Source: Oscillospiraceae bacterium
GTDB taxonomy: Bacteria > Bacillota > Clostridia > Oscillospirales > Ruminococcaceae
DNA length: 64,000 nt
Direction of reading: 5' to 3'
Assembly (NCBI GenBank): GCA_902363145.1
Contig: CABIZB010000007.1
Coordinates: forward strand, 41,253-105,252
Positions within the stretch are counted from its first letter, which is position 1. The number at the start of each line of letters is the position of its first letter. Below the pieces are notes generated by a model that worked only from the letters and a program-made list of their open reading frames with translations, was not told the origin of the DNA and did no database searches. This document shows, piece after piece, positions 29,106-37,641 of this stretch. Both the position numbers and the translations under genes were made by a program.

Positions 29106-29338
29106 TCGCCAACGACCTCAAGTCTTATGATCATATCCTCGCCTGTGATCTCAACAAGGTCGCCGGGGCGGATCTTCTTTCCTCTCATGGTGCAGACCTC
29201 ACCGTTTACTTTAACGATGCCGTCAAGCACCATCTGCTTTGCTTCCGAGCCGATATCGGCAACGCCTGAGAATTTAAGGAGCTGATCCAGCTTGATAAAT
29301 TCGGTTTTTATGGCTATCTTTTCAGTCTGAGTTTCCAT
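29102..29338 (-). CDS. rlbA: S4-domain RNA-binding protein RlbA/YaaA
   Basis: 78 residues. S4 core [20 protein letters not shown] and [20 protein letters not shown]. The gene sits between dnaN and recF as in Bacillus (yaaA). It is thought to bind ribosomal RNA or assist ribosome assembly; the role is not firmly established. Confidence 0.88.
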   Translation of the reverse strand: METQTEKIAIKTEFIKLDQLLKFSGVADIGSEAKQMVLDGIVKVNGEVCTMRGKKIRPGDLVEITGEDMIIRLEVVGE

Positions 29339-29353
29339 AATACGCTCCTATGA

Positions 29354-30460
29354 TTATTCGGATTTAAGTCTTACGGGAAGAACGAGGAAGGTATAAGCAT
29401 CGCCGTCGATGGGAACTATCTTCATGGGGGAAAGTCCGCCGTTGAGGAGAAGCTTTACCTTATCGGACTCAGCAGCTTTAAGTGCGTCCAGCAGATATTT
29501 GCAGTTGAAGCCGATATCCACCTTGTTGCCTGTGATATCAACAGGGAACTCGTCGGAAAGCTTTCCGAGAGTGGTGGAACAGCTTATCTTTACCTGACCG
29601 TCGCCGAAGGAGCACTTTACGGGAGCCTTTGTCTGCTCAACGATAAGGAGTGAGCATCTTTCAAGGCTGGCAATAAGCGCCTTGGTGTTGAGAACTATCT
29701 CGGTGGAGTGGTTCTGGGGGATAGAACCCTTGTAGTTGTGGAACTCGCCCTCCAGCAGTCGGGAAATTACCATATATCCGTTGATATCAAAAACGATATG
29801 CTTTCTGGAAAGGTACATATTCACAGGATCGTCGCCGTCGTCCTTGAGAAGCTTTGATACCTCGGAAAGCGCCTTTGCCTTTACAACAAAGTGGTGCCTG
29901 TCCTCGGTGTTCAGCTTTTCTGTTCTTACAGCCAGCCTGAAGCCGTCTATTGCAACAAGATTGAAGATGCCGTTTTCAATGTCGAAAAGCTCTCCTGTAA
30001 GTATGGGCTTATTATCGGAAACAGATACGGCAAAAATCGTCTGACCTATCATATTTTTCAGCAATCCCTGAGAAATGGTGATGCTGTCGGAAGTATCATA
30101 GTCGGGCATTGAGGGATAATCGTCTGCGGAAAGAGCAAGAATGTTATACTCCGCATCTCCGCCCTTGATGGTAGCCTTCAGCTTGTCGTTTATCTCAACG
30201 GAAACATCCTCGGAGGGCATTTTTCTGATTATCTCGGCAAAAAGCTTTGCATTTACGGTAAATTCTCCGTGATCCTCGGAATCTACCTGTATCTTTGTCT
30301 GGATACCAAGCTCAAGGTCATAGCCTGTCAGCTCCAGAGTGTTTTTATCAAGGTACATCTTGATGCCTTCAAGAGAGCTTACGGGAGATTTCTGCGGAAC
30401 TGCTCTTGATACGTTGTTTACCGCTTCATTGAGAACGGACTGCTTGCAGGTGAACTTCAT
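29354..30460 (-). CDS. dnaN: DNA polymerase III sliding clamp (beta subunit)
   Basis: 368 residues, three clamp domains of about 120 residues each. N terminus MKFTCKQSVLNEAVNNVSRA, and the C terminus YTFLVLPVRLKSE has the usual P-(M/V)-R-(L/M) end. It encircles DNA and tethers the polymerase. It lies about 680 bases after dnaA, the gap holding the presumed origin. Confidence 0.96.
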   Translation of the reverse strand: MKFTCKQSVLNEAVNNVSRAVPQKSPVSSLEGIKMYLDKNTLELTGYDLELGIQTKIQVDSEDHGEFTVNAKLFAEIIRKMPSEDVSVEINDKLKATIKGGDAEYNILALSADDYPSMPDYDTSDSITISQGLLKNMIGQTIFAVSVSDNKPILTGELFDIENGIFNLVAIDGFRLAVRTEKLNTEDRHHFVVKAKALSEVSKLLKDDGDDPVNMYLSRKHIVFDINGYMVISRLLEGEFHNYKGSIPQNHSTEIVLNTKALIASLERCSLLIVEQTKAPVKCSFGDGQVKISCSTTLGKLSDEFPVDITGNKVDIGFNCKYLLDALKAAESDKVKLLLNGGLSPMKIVPIDGDAYTFLVLPVRLKSE

Positions 30461-31142
30461 TTATATCATTCCTTTTTATTATTATCAGTTTTACGGCTAT
30501 GTATTTTATCGGTAACATTCTGAAACCAAGTTATTACAGTCAGGTTACACAGAACGTTACAAAACAAAACATATAATTACAAAATAGTAACAGTAATAGA
30601 GGTGTTGAAATTTATTAAATCGGGGTCAAAGCCTTTTGCAAGGCGGTTTTATGGGTCAACAGCAGCGTGTTGAAATATTTTTGATAGTTTTGAAAATTAC
30701 AGAGCAATTACAAAACGAAAACATTTCGGTTCAAACCGTTGAATTTCTTACAGTGAAAAGTTGAAACATTTCCTAAAAAACGGTTGAATCAAAAATTCGG
30801 GGGATTTTTCACTCGTCAGTTTGTTGAATGTGGGATTTATACATTCTGTAAATCCGAAATGTAACAAGTTGTAACCATTTTGTAATTGGGCTTTTTTCAC
30901 TGAACCGGTTTTTTAACATTACTTTCAACAGCCTGTTGAAAACTGTTGATATAACTTACTGTAAAATTAAACTAAAAGTATATTTTAGATTTGATTTTAC
31001 AACAAGTTGTGAAATTTGGGCATATGAAACGTTTTTTATGTTTTTCACATTCCACAACCCCCTATTTTTCGGCATTGTTGAAAGAAAGTCAAAGGTGTTG
31101 AAAAAGTTACATTTTGTAACTATCTGTAACATTTGGTAACTT
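30461..31142. other. Probable oriC between dnaA and dnaN
   Basis: About 680 AT-rich bases without a gene. Canonical TTATCCACA boxes are absent. TGTTGAAA occurs at 30603, 30668, 30934, 31076 and 31096, and its complement TTTCAACA at 30923. A second motif, GTTACA/TGTAAC, occurs at 30544, 30556, 30860, 30870, 31106, 31115 and 31125. One site, TTTTTCACA at 31041, fits the loose TTWTNCACA box. An AT-rich stretch at about 30960-31000 could be the unwinding element. Location next to dnaA and divergent transcription support an origin; no box was tested. Confidence 0.7.
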
Positions 31143-32489
31143 TTAGCTGGATTCCCTCAGATTTTTGATGATATCATCAATGGTTTCTTTGGTTCTGGGG
31201 TCGCTTTCCATGGACTTTACGGCGGATTTGATGTAATAGGAAGCGGTGGAGTGGTTCTTTCCGCCAAGCTCCGCACCGATGCTCTCAAGCGAAAGCTGGG
31301 TCATTTCCTTGATAACATACGCTGCAACTATTCTTGCGGTGGATATCTGGGAAGATCTCTTCATGCTCCTGATATCATTGGCGGTAACGCCATATACTGC
31401 CGCCACGTCGCTTATGATCCTGTCAACGGTAACGGGGGCGGGGGAATCATCGCTGAGTATCTCCCTGATAGCGTTCTGCGCCTGTGTCATAGTGGGTGGA
31501 GTGCCCACAAGGTGCTGATATGCTTTCAGCTTCTTGACGCAGCCCTCCAGCTGCCTGATGTTGGTCTTAAGCCTTGTGGCGATGCAGTCCACCACATCGT
31601 CGGAAAGCTTGAGATTCAGCAGGTCGGCTTTTCTTTTTATGATAGCAACTCTCGTTTCAAAGTCGGGAGTTGTGATATCCGCAATAAGGCCCCATTCAAA
31701 TCTTGTTCTGATACGCTCTTCAAGGGTCTTTATATCCTTTGGTGGGCGGTCGGAGGTGAGGACTATCTGCTTGCCTTGGGAATGAAGTTCGTTGAAGGTA
31801 TGGAAAAATTCCTCCTGAGTTGACTCCTTGCCAGAAATGAACTGGATATCATCAACAAGAAGCACGTCCGCACTGCGGTACTTTTTCCTGAAAGGCAGGG
31901 TGTCCTTTTCCTTGATGGCTGAGATAAGCTCGTTGGTGAACACCTCGCCTGTAACATACACGATATTTGTATCAGGCTCGGAAGCCTTGATAGCGTTGGA
32001 TATGGCTGTGAGCAGGTGAGTTTTTCCCAGACCCGAGGGTCCGTGGATAAACAAAGGATTATAAGCTCCCCCTCTGTTCTTGGAGACAGCCACGCAGGCA
32101 GCGTGGGCAAATTCATTTGACCTGCCTACTATAAATGTATCGAAAGTATAGTCATATTCGGCATTGGAAAATGTAAGCTCCAGCTCTTCCCTGTCCTTTA
32201 TGGGCTTATAGTCGTTTTCGTCCGAATGTTCATCGGGGACGATGACTATTTCCACCTCGAAGCCCATAACGTGCATGAAAGCTTCTTTGAGCAGCTCACT
32301 GTAGTTTTTGAGAATGATCTCCTTCTGGAAGGAGGACTGCACCTTGATATAAGCTACATTGCCGTCCAGCCTGTCGGGTATCATTGATTTGAGCCACATA
32401 TCATAGGCTACTTTTGTAAGCTCGTTATTGAGCACCTTCTGATGAATGTATTCGAGGACTTTATCGAATACCTCGGCAAAAGATTTCAT
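31143..32489 (-). CDS. dnaA: Chromosomal replication initiator DnaA
   Basis: 448 residues from ATG 32489, which follows GAAAGAGG; longer in-frame starts have no site. Domain I about 1-85; the AAA+ domain has Walker A GPSGLGKTHLL (about 151-161), Walker B VLLVDDIQFI and the sensor motif RIRTRFEWGL. Domain IV (about 345-448) ends with a helix-turn-helix that reads LGGKNHSTASYYIKSAV, where most bacteria have GGRDHTTV. The changed residues lie in the loop that reads DnaA boxes, which fits the lack of standard boxes nearby. DnaA opens oriC and regulates its own gene. Confidence 0.96.
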   Translation of the reverse strand: MKSFAEVFDKVLEYIHQKVLNNELTKVAYDMWLKSMIPDRLDGNVAYIKVQSSFQKEIILKNYSELLKEAFMHVMGFEVEIVIVPDEHSDENDYKPIKDREELELTFSNAEYDYTFDTFIVGRSNEFAHAACVAVSKNRGGAYNPLFIHGPSGLGKTHLLTAISNAIKASEPDTNIVYVTGEVFTNELISAIKEKDTLPFRKKYRSADVLLVDDIQFISGKESTQEEFFHTFNELHSQGKQIVLTSDRPPKDIKTLEERIRTRFEWGLIADITTPDFETRVAIIKRKADLLNLKLSDDVVDCIATRLKTNIRQLEGCVKKLKAYQHLVGTPPTMTQAQNAIREILSDDSPAPVTVDRIISDVAAVYGVTANDIRSMKRSSQISTARIVAAYVIKEMTQLSLESIGAELGGKNHSTASYYIKSAVKSMESDPRTKETIDDIIKNLRESS

Positions 32490-32593
32490 AGAAAACCTCT
32501 TTCCCAAGCGTGAAAAACGCTGAAAAAATAAAAGAAATGCGCAGCAGCCCACAATTTTAGCTTCAAGAGGGCATAAACACACTATTCTAATAA

Positions 32594-32622
32594 ATTATAC
32601 CATAAACCCGCCCAAATTGCAA
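32594..32622 (-). promoter_or_regulatory. dnaA promoter
   Basis: Minus strand: TTGCAA (32617-32622), 17 bases, TATAAT (32594-32599), giving a leader of about 100 bases. TTTTCAACA (32696) and TGTTGAAA (32718) lie upstream and could let DnaA control the promoter. Confidence 0.75.
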
Positions 32623-32780
32623 GGGGTACGGGCATTTTTTTCGCTGAGTTAAGGTATATTTAATAATAGAATAGGGTGAAAAGTGAAAATAGAGATTTTC
32701 AACAGGTTTTTAAAAATTGTTGAAAGGGGATTTTGTTGTATGGAATGATGGAGAGGAACTGTTAAATGAAAAGTGAATTT

Positions 32781-32898
32781 GACCGTACCTGTGCCTTACG
32801 GCGGAAACTGAGAGCAATTTCGCAGAAATTGCCCTAAGTTTCAAGCCGCCTGCATTTTAATAGCTTTTATTTATTTTGAGAAATAATATTCATTTGGA
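32781..32898 (+). repeat. Interspersed repeat family 1, copy C (truncated)
   Basis: Starts GACCGTACCTGTGCC, has GAAACTGA...TAAGTTTC with inner hairpin GCAATTTC/GAAATTGC and AAGCCGCCTGCA, but lacks the TGCAGGCGGC right arm. It stops where a family 3 repeat begins. Confidence 0.7.
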
Positions 32899-32966
32899 AT
32901 ACTGATCTTCAATCAACCTACAGACAAATCCTCGGCTTTGTCTATAGAACGATTAAAGATTAGTAT
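32899..32966 (+). repeat. Palindromic repeat family 3, copy 1 (short form)
   Basis: 68 bp: TA-CTGATCTTCAATCAACC, then ACAGACAAATCCTCGGCT joined directly to TTGTCTATAGAACG and ATTAAAGATTAG-TA. It is the short version of the repeat at 49406. Confidence 0.75.
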
Positions 32967-33307
32967 CAGACGGCGTTTTCCTGAGGGTAGTGGGCAACAG
33001 TTCTTCCCGTAGCTGGGGAAAGAGTGGAGAGAACGGCGGAGATGTGAAAATGTCCATCACCGACCAGATTGTTGAGGGCGATATTGTTGTTGACGAGATA
33101 TCTACCCTTGATCTTGATATGAGCGGCTCTGTACTTACGGGATCCATAAATGCCGATAATTCGGGCGGAAATATCAGCGTTTCGCTTGATGAAAACAGCA
33201 CATGGAATCTTACATCAGACTGCTATATATCTTCCTTTGACGGTGATATCTCAAACATAAATTCAGGTGAATTTCATCTTTATGTAAATGGAGAAATGGT
33301 TGTGTGA
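32967..33307 (+). pseudogene. C-terminal fragment of a carbohydrate-binding-domain surface protein
   Basis: The frame from about 32990 to the TGA at 33305-33307 encodes about 105 residues. It has NGGDVKMSITDQIVEGDIVV, LDLDMSGSVLTGSINADN and SSFDGDISNINSG followed by LYVNGEMVV, the repetitive beta-strand C terminus seen in large Clostridial secreted proteins with carbohydrate-binding (Cthe_2159-like) domains. The upstream part is gone: the frame meets a stop inside the adjoining family 3 repeat, and no ribosome site precedes it. A broken gene truncated at the repeat boundary. Confidence 0.65.
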
Positions 33308-33348
33308 TAAAAAAAGTCTGAAAAATTCTGAAAATTTCAAAAAAACAC

Positions 33349-33378
33349 TTGACAGAGGGCATTGGTTTGAGTTATACT
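33349..33378 (+). promoter_or_regulatory. rpmH promoter
   Basis: TTGACA (33349-33354), 18 bases, TATACT (33373-33378). The leader of about 80 bases reaches rpmH. Confidence 0.8.
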
Positions 33379-33468
33379 ATATCATTGATGGGGTATTCCC
33401 CGATGGCGTGTATATCTATGCGCCTTTGAATATGAAATCAAGTAATAAAAAGCGAGGAGGAAAGAATA

Positions 33469-33603
33469 GTGAAAAGAACATATCAGCCTAAGAAGCTCCA
33501 CAGAAAAAAAGAGCACGGCTTTATGAAGAGAATGTCCACAAAGAACGGCCGCAAGGTGCTGTCCCGCAGAAGAGCAAAGGGCAGAAAGATGCTCTCTTAC
33601 TGA
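33469..33603 (+). CDS. rpmH: Ribosomal protein bL34
   Basis: 44 residues from a GTG start (GAGGAGG 8 bases upstream). [20 protein letters not shown] and [14 protein letters not shown] are diagnostic. First gene of the rightward origin operon, as in most bacteria. A hairpin with T tail separates it from rnpA and may attenuate the downstream genes. Confidence 0.96.
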   Translation: MKRTYQPKKLHRKKEHGFMKRMSTKNGRKVLSRRRAKGRKMLSY

Positions 33604-33674
33604 TTTACGATTATGCCTTTCTGTGAATATGACTTTACGGGACAGGTATAGCTGTAATACGGCTAAAGGTATCT

Positions 33675-33712
33675 TATGACCACAAATTTAACGGTTTGTG
33701 GTCATATTTTTT
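33675..33712 (+). terminator. Terminator or attenuator between rpmH and rnpA
   Basis: ATGACCACAAA (33676-33686) pairs with TTTGTGGTCAT (33695-33705), followed by ATTTTTTAG. It would let rpmH be made in excess over rnpA. Confidence 0.75.
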
Positions 33713-33745
33713 AGCCGTAAGAATTTTTTATGAGGCGGAGTTGCC

Positions 33746-34108
33746 ATGCTTTTTACTGTCAGACTTAAAGATAACAAGGAATTTGTCAGGCTCTACGGCA
33801 AGGGCGCTTTCGTTTCCTGCGGAATGTGTACGGTATATTACCGCCGCAACGGCAGAAAAGAAAACAGGATAGGCATTTCCACAGGCAAGAAAATCGGAAA
33901 TGCTGTCATGAGGAGCCGTGCCAGAAGAGTTATCAGGCAGGCTTACAGGGAAAATGAAGCTGATTTCCCCAAGGGTTACGATATTGTGATAACCGCAAGG
34001 CAGGGCAGCACCGAGTGCAAGTCCTATCACATCAGCACATTTTTCAAAAAAAAGGTCATTCCTGCCATGAAAGACCCTCAGAGGCAGAAGAGGACTGTAA
34101 AAAAATGA
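33746..34108 (+). CDS. rnpA: Ribonuclease P protein component
   Basis: 120 residues. RNR motif region NRIGISTGKKIGNAVMRSRA followed by RRVIRQAYR is the RNase P protein signature. It assists the catalytic RNA in maturing tRNA 5' ends. Its TGA overlaps the ATG of yidD by 4 bases. Confidence 0.94.
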   Translation: MLFTVRLKDNKEFVRLYGKGAFVSCGMCTVYYRRNGRKENRIGISTGKKIGNAVMRSRARRVIRQAYRENEADFPKGYDIVITARQGSTECKSYHISTFFKKKVIPAMKDPQRQKRTVKK

Positions 34109-34413
34109 CACCTCTTGACAGGCTGGAGTGGCTTTTTAAGGAGCTTTTCAAGCTTCCCATAAGATTATACAAAAGGTTTATTTCAAAATATACCCCTGCG
34201 GTATGCAGATATTACCCCTCATGCTCCACATATTTCATGCAGGCTATAGAAAAGCATGGAGTTATAAAAGGAACTATTCTCGGAGTGTGGAGGATACTCA
34301 GGTGCAATCCCTTTGCCAGAGGCGGAGTGGATCATGTGCCGGATAAATTTGATCTGCTTTACTGCTTTAAAAAAGAAAATAACGGTGTTCATTATCGCAA
34401 TCGCAGGAAATGA
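34105..34413 (+). CDS. yidD: Membrane protein insertion efficiency factor YidD
   Basis: 102 residues from ATG 34105 inside ATGA. RLYKRFISKYTPAVCRYYPS then CSTYFMQAIEKHG with RILRCNPFARGGVDHVP are characteristic. YidD is a small amphipathic protein aiding YidC. Earlier ATGs in this frame lie within rnpA and are not used. Confidence 0.93.
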   Translation: MTPLDRLEWLFKELFKLPIRLYKRFISKYTPAVCRYYPSCSTYFMQAIEKHGVIKGTILGVWRILRCNPFARGGVDHVPDKFDLLYCFKKENNGVHYRNRRK

Positions 34414-34459
34414 CCCGTAATATACATCATCAATCGAAAAACGGAGGAACATTAAAAGT

Positions 34460-35641
34460 ATGGGTTTTATTTCTGAGTTGATAGGTTATCCTCTTGGCTG
34501 GATAATGTGGGCGGTCTATGCTCTGGTCAAAAACTATGGCGTAGCAATTCTTATCTTCACATTTATTGTCCGCCTTATCCTTTTCCCGCTGTCCGTAAAG
34601 CAGCAGAAATCAACCGCTGCAATGGCAGCTTTTCAGCCTAAGCTCGATAAGCTGAAAAAGCAGTATGCCAACAATCCCAACAAGCTCCAGGAAGAGCAGA
34701 TGAAGCTCTATGCCGAGGAGAACATAAACCCCATGGCATCCTGCTTGCCTATGTTTTTACAGCTGTTTTTCCTGTACGGCGTGTTCGACGTTGTATATCG
34801 TCCCCTTTATCACATTCTCCGAATCAGCAAGCAGGGCATTGAGGCTCTCAAGACTGTTGCGGCTCCCATGTTTGAGGGAGTAAATTACTTTAATTCCCGT
34901 CCCGAGCTTTATATCCTCCAGGCTGTAAAGGATAATCCTGCGGCATTTGAGGGCGCTGAGGGCGTTACTCCCGAAATGCTGGAAAAGATCTCCGAATTCA
35001 ACAACAAGCTTTTCGGCATCATTGACCTTGGCTCTATCCCTAAGACTATATTTGCTGAGGGCACTGTATGGAACGCAGCTGCTATCGGTCTGCTGCTCAT
35101 ACCCATTATCTCAGGTGTTATCCAGCTGGCAATGACCATTTACAGCACCGCAAAGCAGAAGAAGCTTAATCCCGAGGCTTCCGCTCAGATGGGAAGCATG
35201 AACATGATGCTTTACATCATGCCCCTGTTCTCTGTATGGATCGCATTCTCCTATCCCGCAGGTATCGGTTTCTACTGGATATGCTCCTCTCTCGTTGGTC
35301 TTATCCAGATGTTCGTTCTCAACAAGATATATACTCCCGAGTATGTTGCAAAGCTGGTTGAGAAAGACAAGCTCAAAAAGAAAAATCAGAAAAAATCAGG
35401 CATTATGCAGAAATACAATGATATGCTCCAGGAGCAGCTCAAGCAGCAGAACGGCGGCACTTCAAATAACGGCAGAATGACATCGGCTCCTGTTGTAAGA
35501 GATGAAGAAACAGGCGAAGAAATCAAGCTTTCCAAGTCTCAGGCAAAGGATTACGAGAGAAGAATTATTGCCGAGGCAAGAAGAAAACAGGCTGAAATGT
35601 ACGGCGACGGCAGCGTAAGCAGCGATAACGACGATGAATAA
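34460..35641 (+). CDS. yidC: Membrane protein insertase YidC/OxaA
   Basis: 393 residues. Five membrane segments; conserved core FIVRLILFPLSVKQQKS with the groove Arg, then NPMASCLPMFLQLFFLYGVF and WIAFSYPAGIGFYWICSSL. It lacks the large periplasmic domain of Gram-negative YidC. The C-terminal 90 residues are basic and cytoplasmic. The loop between about 120 and 190 is longer than in Bacillus SpoIIIJ. It is followed at once by jag. Confidence 0.93.
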   Translation: MGFISELIGYPLGWIMWAVYALVKNYGVAILIFTFIVRLILFPLSVKQQKSTAAMAAFQPKLDKLKKQYANNPNKLQEEQMKLYAEENINPMASCLPMFLQLFFLYGVFDVVYRPLYHILRISKQGIEALKTVAAPMFEGVNYFNSRPELYILQAVKDNPAAFEGAEGVTPEMLEKISEFNNKLFGIIDLGSIPKTIFAEGTVWNAAAIGLLLIPIISGVIQLAMTIYSTAKQKKLNPEASAQMGSMNMMLYIMPLFSVWIAFSYPAGIGFYWICSSLVGLIQMFVLNKIYTPEYVAKLVEKDKLKKKNQKKSGIMQKYNDMLQEQLKQQNGGTSNNGRMTSAPVVRDEETGEEIKLSKSQAKDYERRIIAEARRKQAEMYGDGSVSSDNDDE

Positions 35642-35669
35642 AAATCCGATACAGAAAGGATGTTTCAAT

Positions 35670-36455
35670 ATGAAAAAGGAATTTACCGCAAATACCGTAG
35701 AAGAAGCTAAGAAGCTTGCAGCAGCAGAATTCGGCGTTGATATCAGCAAGCTTACCGTAACAGTTGTTGAGGAAGAGAAGAAGGGCTTTCTCGGAATCGG
35801 CAGAAGCGATGCAAAGATAGTTGCAGAGTATGAACCCAGCAAGGCTGAGATCGCTGCCGACTATATCAAGGAAATTCTCAAGTGCATGAACATTGACGCT
35901 GAACTGGATATCACTGAAAATGAGGACGGCGCAGTTATTGATATCAAGGGTGACACCACAGGCGCTGTTATCGGCAGAAGAGGCGAGACTCTGGACGCTA
36001 TCCAGTACCTTGCTTCCATGACCGCAAACAGAGGTGACAAGGAATACTACAGAATAAGCCTTGACTCCTGTGGATACAGAGAGAAGAGAAAAGCTATTCT
36101 TGAAGAGCTTGCAAAGAAGATCGCCAAGAGCGTTCTCAGAAGCGGCAGAACTTCCACTCTGGAGCCTATGAATCCTTACGAGAGAAGAATCATTCATGCG
36201 GCTGTAAGCGAGATAGAGGGTGTTACCTCCAAGAGCATCGGTGAGGAACCTTACAGAAGAGTTGTTATTTCTTCCGTAAACGGCAGACCTGAGCGCAAGG
36301 GCAATTCTCAGAGAAGAGGAAACGGAAAGCCCCGCCAGAAGAGAGAGCCTTATTCCATGGATCTTATGAAGACCTCTTTCGAAAAGGACTACAAAAAGCC
36401 CAAGCCTGAGGACAGTATGTTCGACGGAGAGCTTTACGGAAAGATTGATCTTTAA
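35670..36455 (+). CDS. jag: RNA-binding protein Jag/KhpB
   Basis: 261 residues from ATG 35670 (AAAGGATG site). Jag-N domain (1 to about 55) with KKGFLGIG, KH domain with VIGRRGETLDAIQYL (GxxG loop RRGE, about 103-117) and R3H domain with MNPYERRIIHAAVSE (about 169-183). A Lys/Arg tail follows. It partners YidC genetically and binds RNA in cell-wall regulation. A terminator follows. Confidence 0.92.
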   Translation: MKKEFTANTVEEAKKLAAAEFGVDISKLTVTVVEEEKKGFLGIGRSDAKIVAEYEPSKAEIAADYIKEILKCMNIDAELDITENEDGAVIDIKGDTTGAVIGRRGETLDAIQYLASMTANRGDKEYYRISLDSCGYREKRKAILEELAKKIAKSVLRSGRTSTLEPMNPYERRIIHAAVSEIEGVTSKSIGEEPYRRVVISSVNGRPERKGNSQRRGNGKPRQKREPYSMDLMKTSFEKDYKKPKPEDSMFDGELYGKIDL

Positions 36456-36466
36456 TTAAATTCAAG

Positions 36467-36495
36467 AAAAAGTCGGTTGCGTGCCGACTTTTTTT
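36467..36495 (+). terminator. Terminator after jag
   Basis: AAAAGTCGG and CCGACTTTT with a TTGCGTG loop, followed by a T tail. Confidence 0.85.
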
Positions 36496-36503
36496 ATAGG
36501 CAT

Positions 36504-36519
36504 TGTTCCACATGGAACA
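36504..36519. promoter_or_regulatory. parS-like site 1
   Basis: TGTTCCACATGGAACA, one base from the palindrome found at the other sites (CACATG for CACGTG at the centre). Confidence 0.6.
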
Positions 36520-36538
36520 TTTGACAGGAGATGACAAA

Positions 36539-36790
36539 ATGGGAGAACTTTCAAAGCTTCCGAATATAGGAAAGGTAGTTGAGGAGCAGCTCAACGGCGC
36601 AGGCATTTTTACATATGACGAACTCAAAGCAACAGGTGCGGAAAAGGCATGGCTGAAACATTCAGGAGAATGACAGCTCTGCTTGTATTCACAGACTGCT
36701 TGCTTTGGAGGGTGCGATACAATAACCGAGCTGCCGCAGGACAGAAAAGACGAGCTTAAAAAATTCTATGAGCTTCACAAATTATATTGA
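36539..36790 (+). pseudogene. TfoX C-terminal-like protein, two frameshifts
   Basis: From ATG 36539 (GGAG upstream) the frame reads MGELSKLPNIGKVVEEQLNG and on to KAWLKHSGE before a stop. The next frame continues NDSSACIHRLLALEGAIQ, and the third gives ITELPQDRKDELKKFYELHK. Joined, these make a complete TfoX C-terminal (helix-hairpin-helix-like) domain of about 83 residues, so the gene is broken by two small indels, unless both are sequencing errors. Confidence 0.7.
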
Positions 36791-36804
36791 AAAGGAAAAA
36801 CAAT

Positions 36805-37512
36805 ATGAATATTATCTCTTTTGAAGAGTTTGAAAAGATGTTTGCAGAGCAGGGCATTGAGATTAGCCAAAGTCAGTATGATATGCTTGACAAATATGCT
36901 CATATTCTGGTGGAATATAACAAGGTGATGAATCTTACGGGAATAACCGACCCTATGGGTATATCAGAAAAGCATTTTCTGGACAGTCTGCTTATTTTCA
37001 AATACTGCGATATTCCTCAGAACGGCAGGGTGATTGATGTGGGAACGGGCGCAGGCTTCCCAGGAGTGCCGATGAAGATATATCGCCATGACCTTGATGT
37101 AACTCTCCTTGACAGCCTTATGAAGCGTGTGAAGTTCCTTGAAGCAGTGGCTGCGGAGACACTTCCTATGACCTGTATCCATGCCCGTGCAGAGGACGGG
37201 GGACGTGACAAGTCACTTCGTGAGAGCTATGATGTGGCAGCTGCAAGAGCTGTGGCGGCTCTCCCTGTGCTGGCTGAATACTGCCTGCCATTTGTTAAGG
37301 TAGGGGGCAGCTTCATTGCCATGAAGGGTCCAAATGAAAATATCAGCGAGGGCAATAATGCTGTAAAGACACTGGGCGGAGAAATATCTAATGTGTATGA
37401 ATATGCGCTTCCGTGCGGCGACAAACGTGTGATCGTTGAGATAAAAAAAATATCAGCCACACCGACAAAATATCCACGAGTAGGCGCTCAGATTTCAAAG
37501 AAGCATCTGTGA
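36805..37512 (+). CDS. rsmG: 16S rRNA (guanine527-N7)-methyltransferase
   Basis: 235 residues from ATG 36805; the upstream TTG lacks a site. Family motifs: YNKVMNLTGITDP (about 41-53), then the SAM-binding DVGTGAGFPGVPMKI (about 80-94) and VAAARAVAALPVLAEY. It methylates G527 of 16S rRNA. It precedes noc as in Bacillus. Confidence 0.94.
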   Translation: MNIISFEEFEKMFAEQGIEISQSQYDMLDKYAHILVEYNKVMNLTGITDPMGISEKHFLDSLLIFKYCDIPQNGRVIDVGTGAGFPGVPMKIYRHDLDVTLLDSLMKRVKFLEAVAAETLPMTCIHARAEDGGRDKSLRESYDVAAARAVAALPVLAEYCLPFVKVGGSFIAMKGPNENISEGNNAVKTLGGEISNVYEYALPCGDKRVIVEIKKISATPTKYPRVGAQISKKHL

Positions 37513-37585
37513 TTTGCTGAATTAACCTTGGAATAGAATAATAAATGTCGCAGGGCGGCGAAATATTAAGCTTTATTTTAGGCAT

Positions 37586-37641
37586 AAAGGGCATTACAAT
37601 TATATCATCAACAAAAGAAAGGATGATATGTAATGCCCTTT
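37586..37641 (+). promoter_or_regulatory. Long hairpin covering the noc translation start
   Basis: AAAGGGCATTACA (37586-37598) pairs with TGTAATGCCCTTT (37629-37641), and inside ATATCATC (37602-37609) pairs with GATGATAT (37622-37629; its last base is shared by both stems). The 12-base loop holds most of the AAAGGA ribosome site; the ATG at 37633 is in the stem. Confidence 0.65.
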
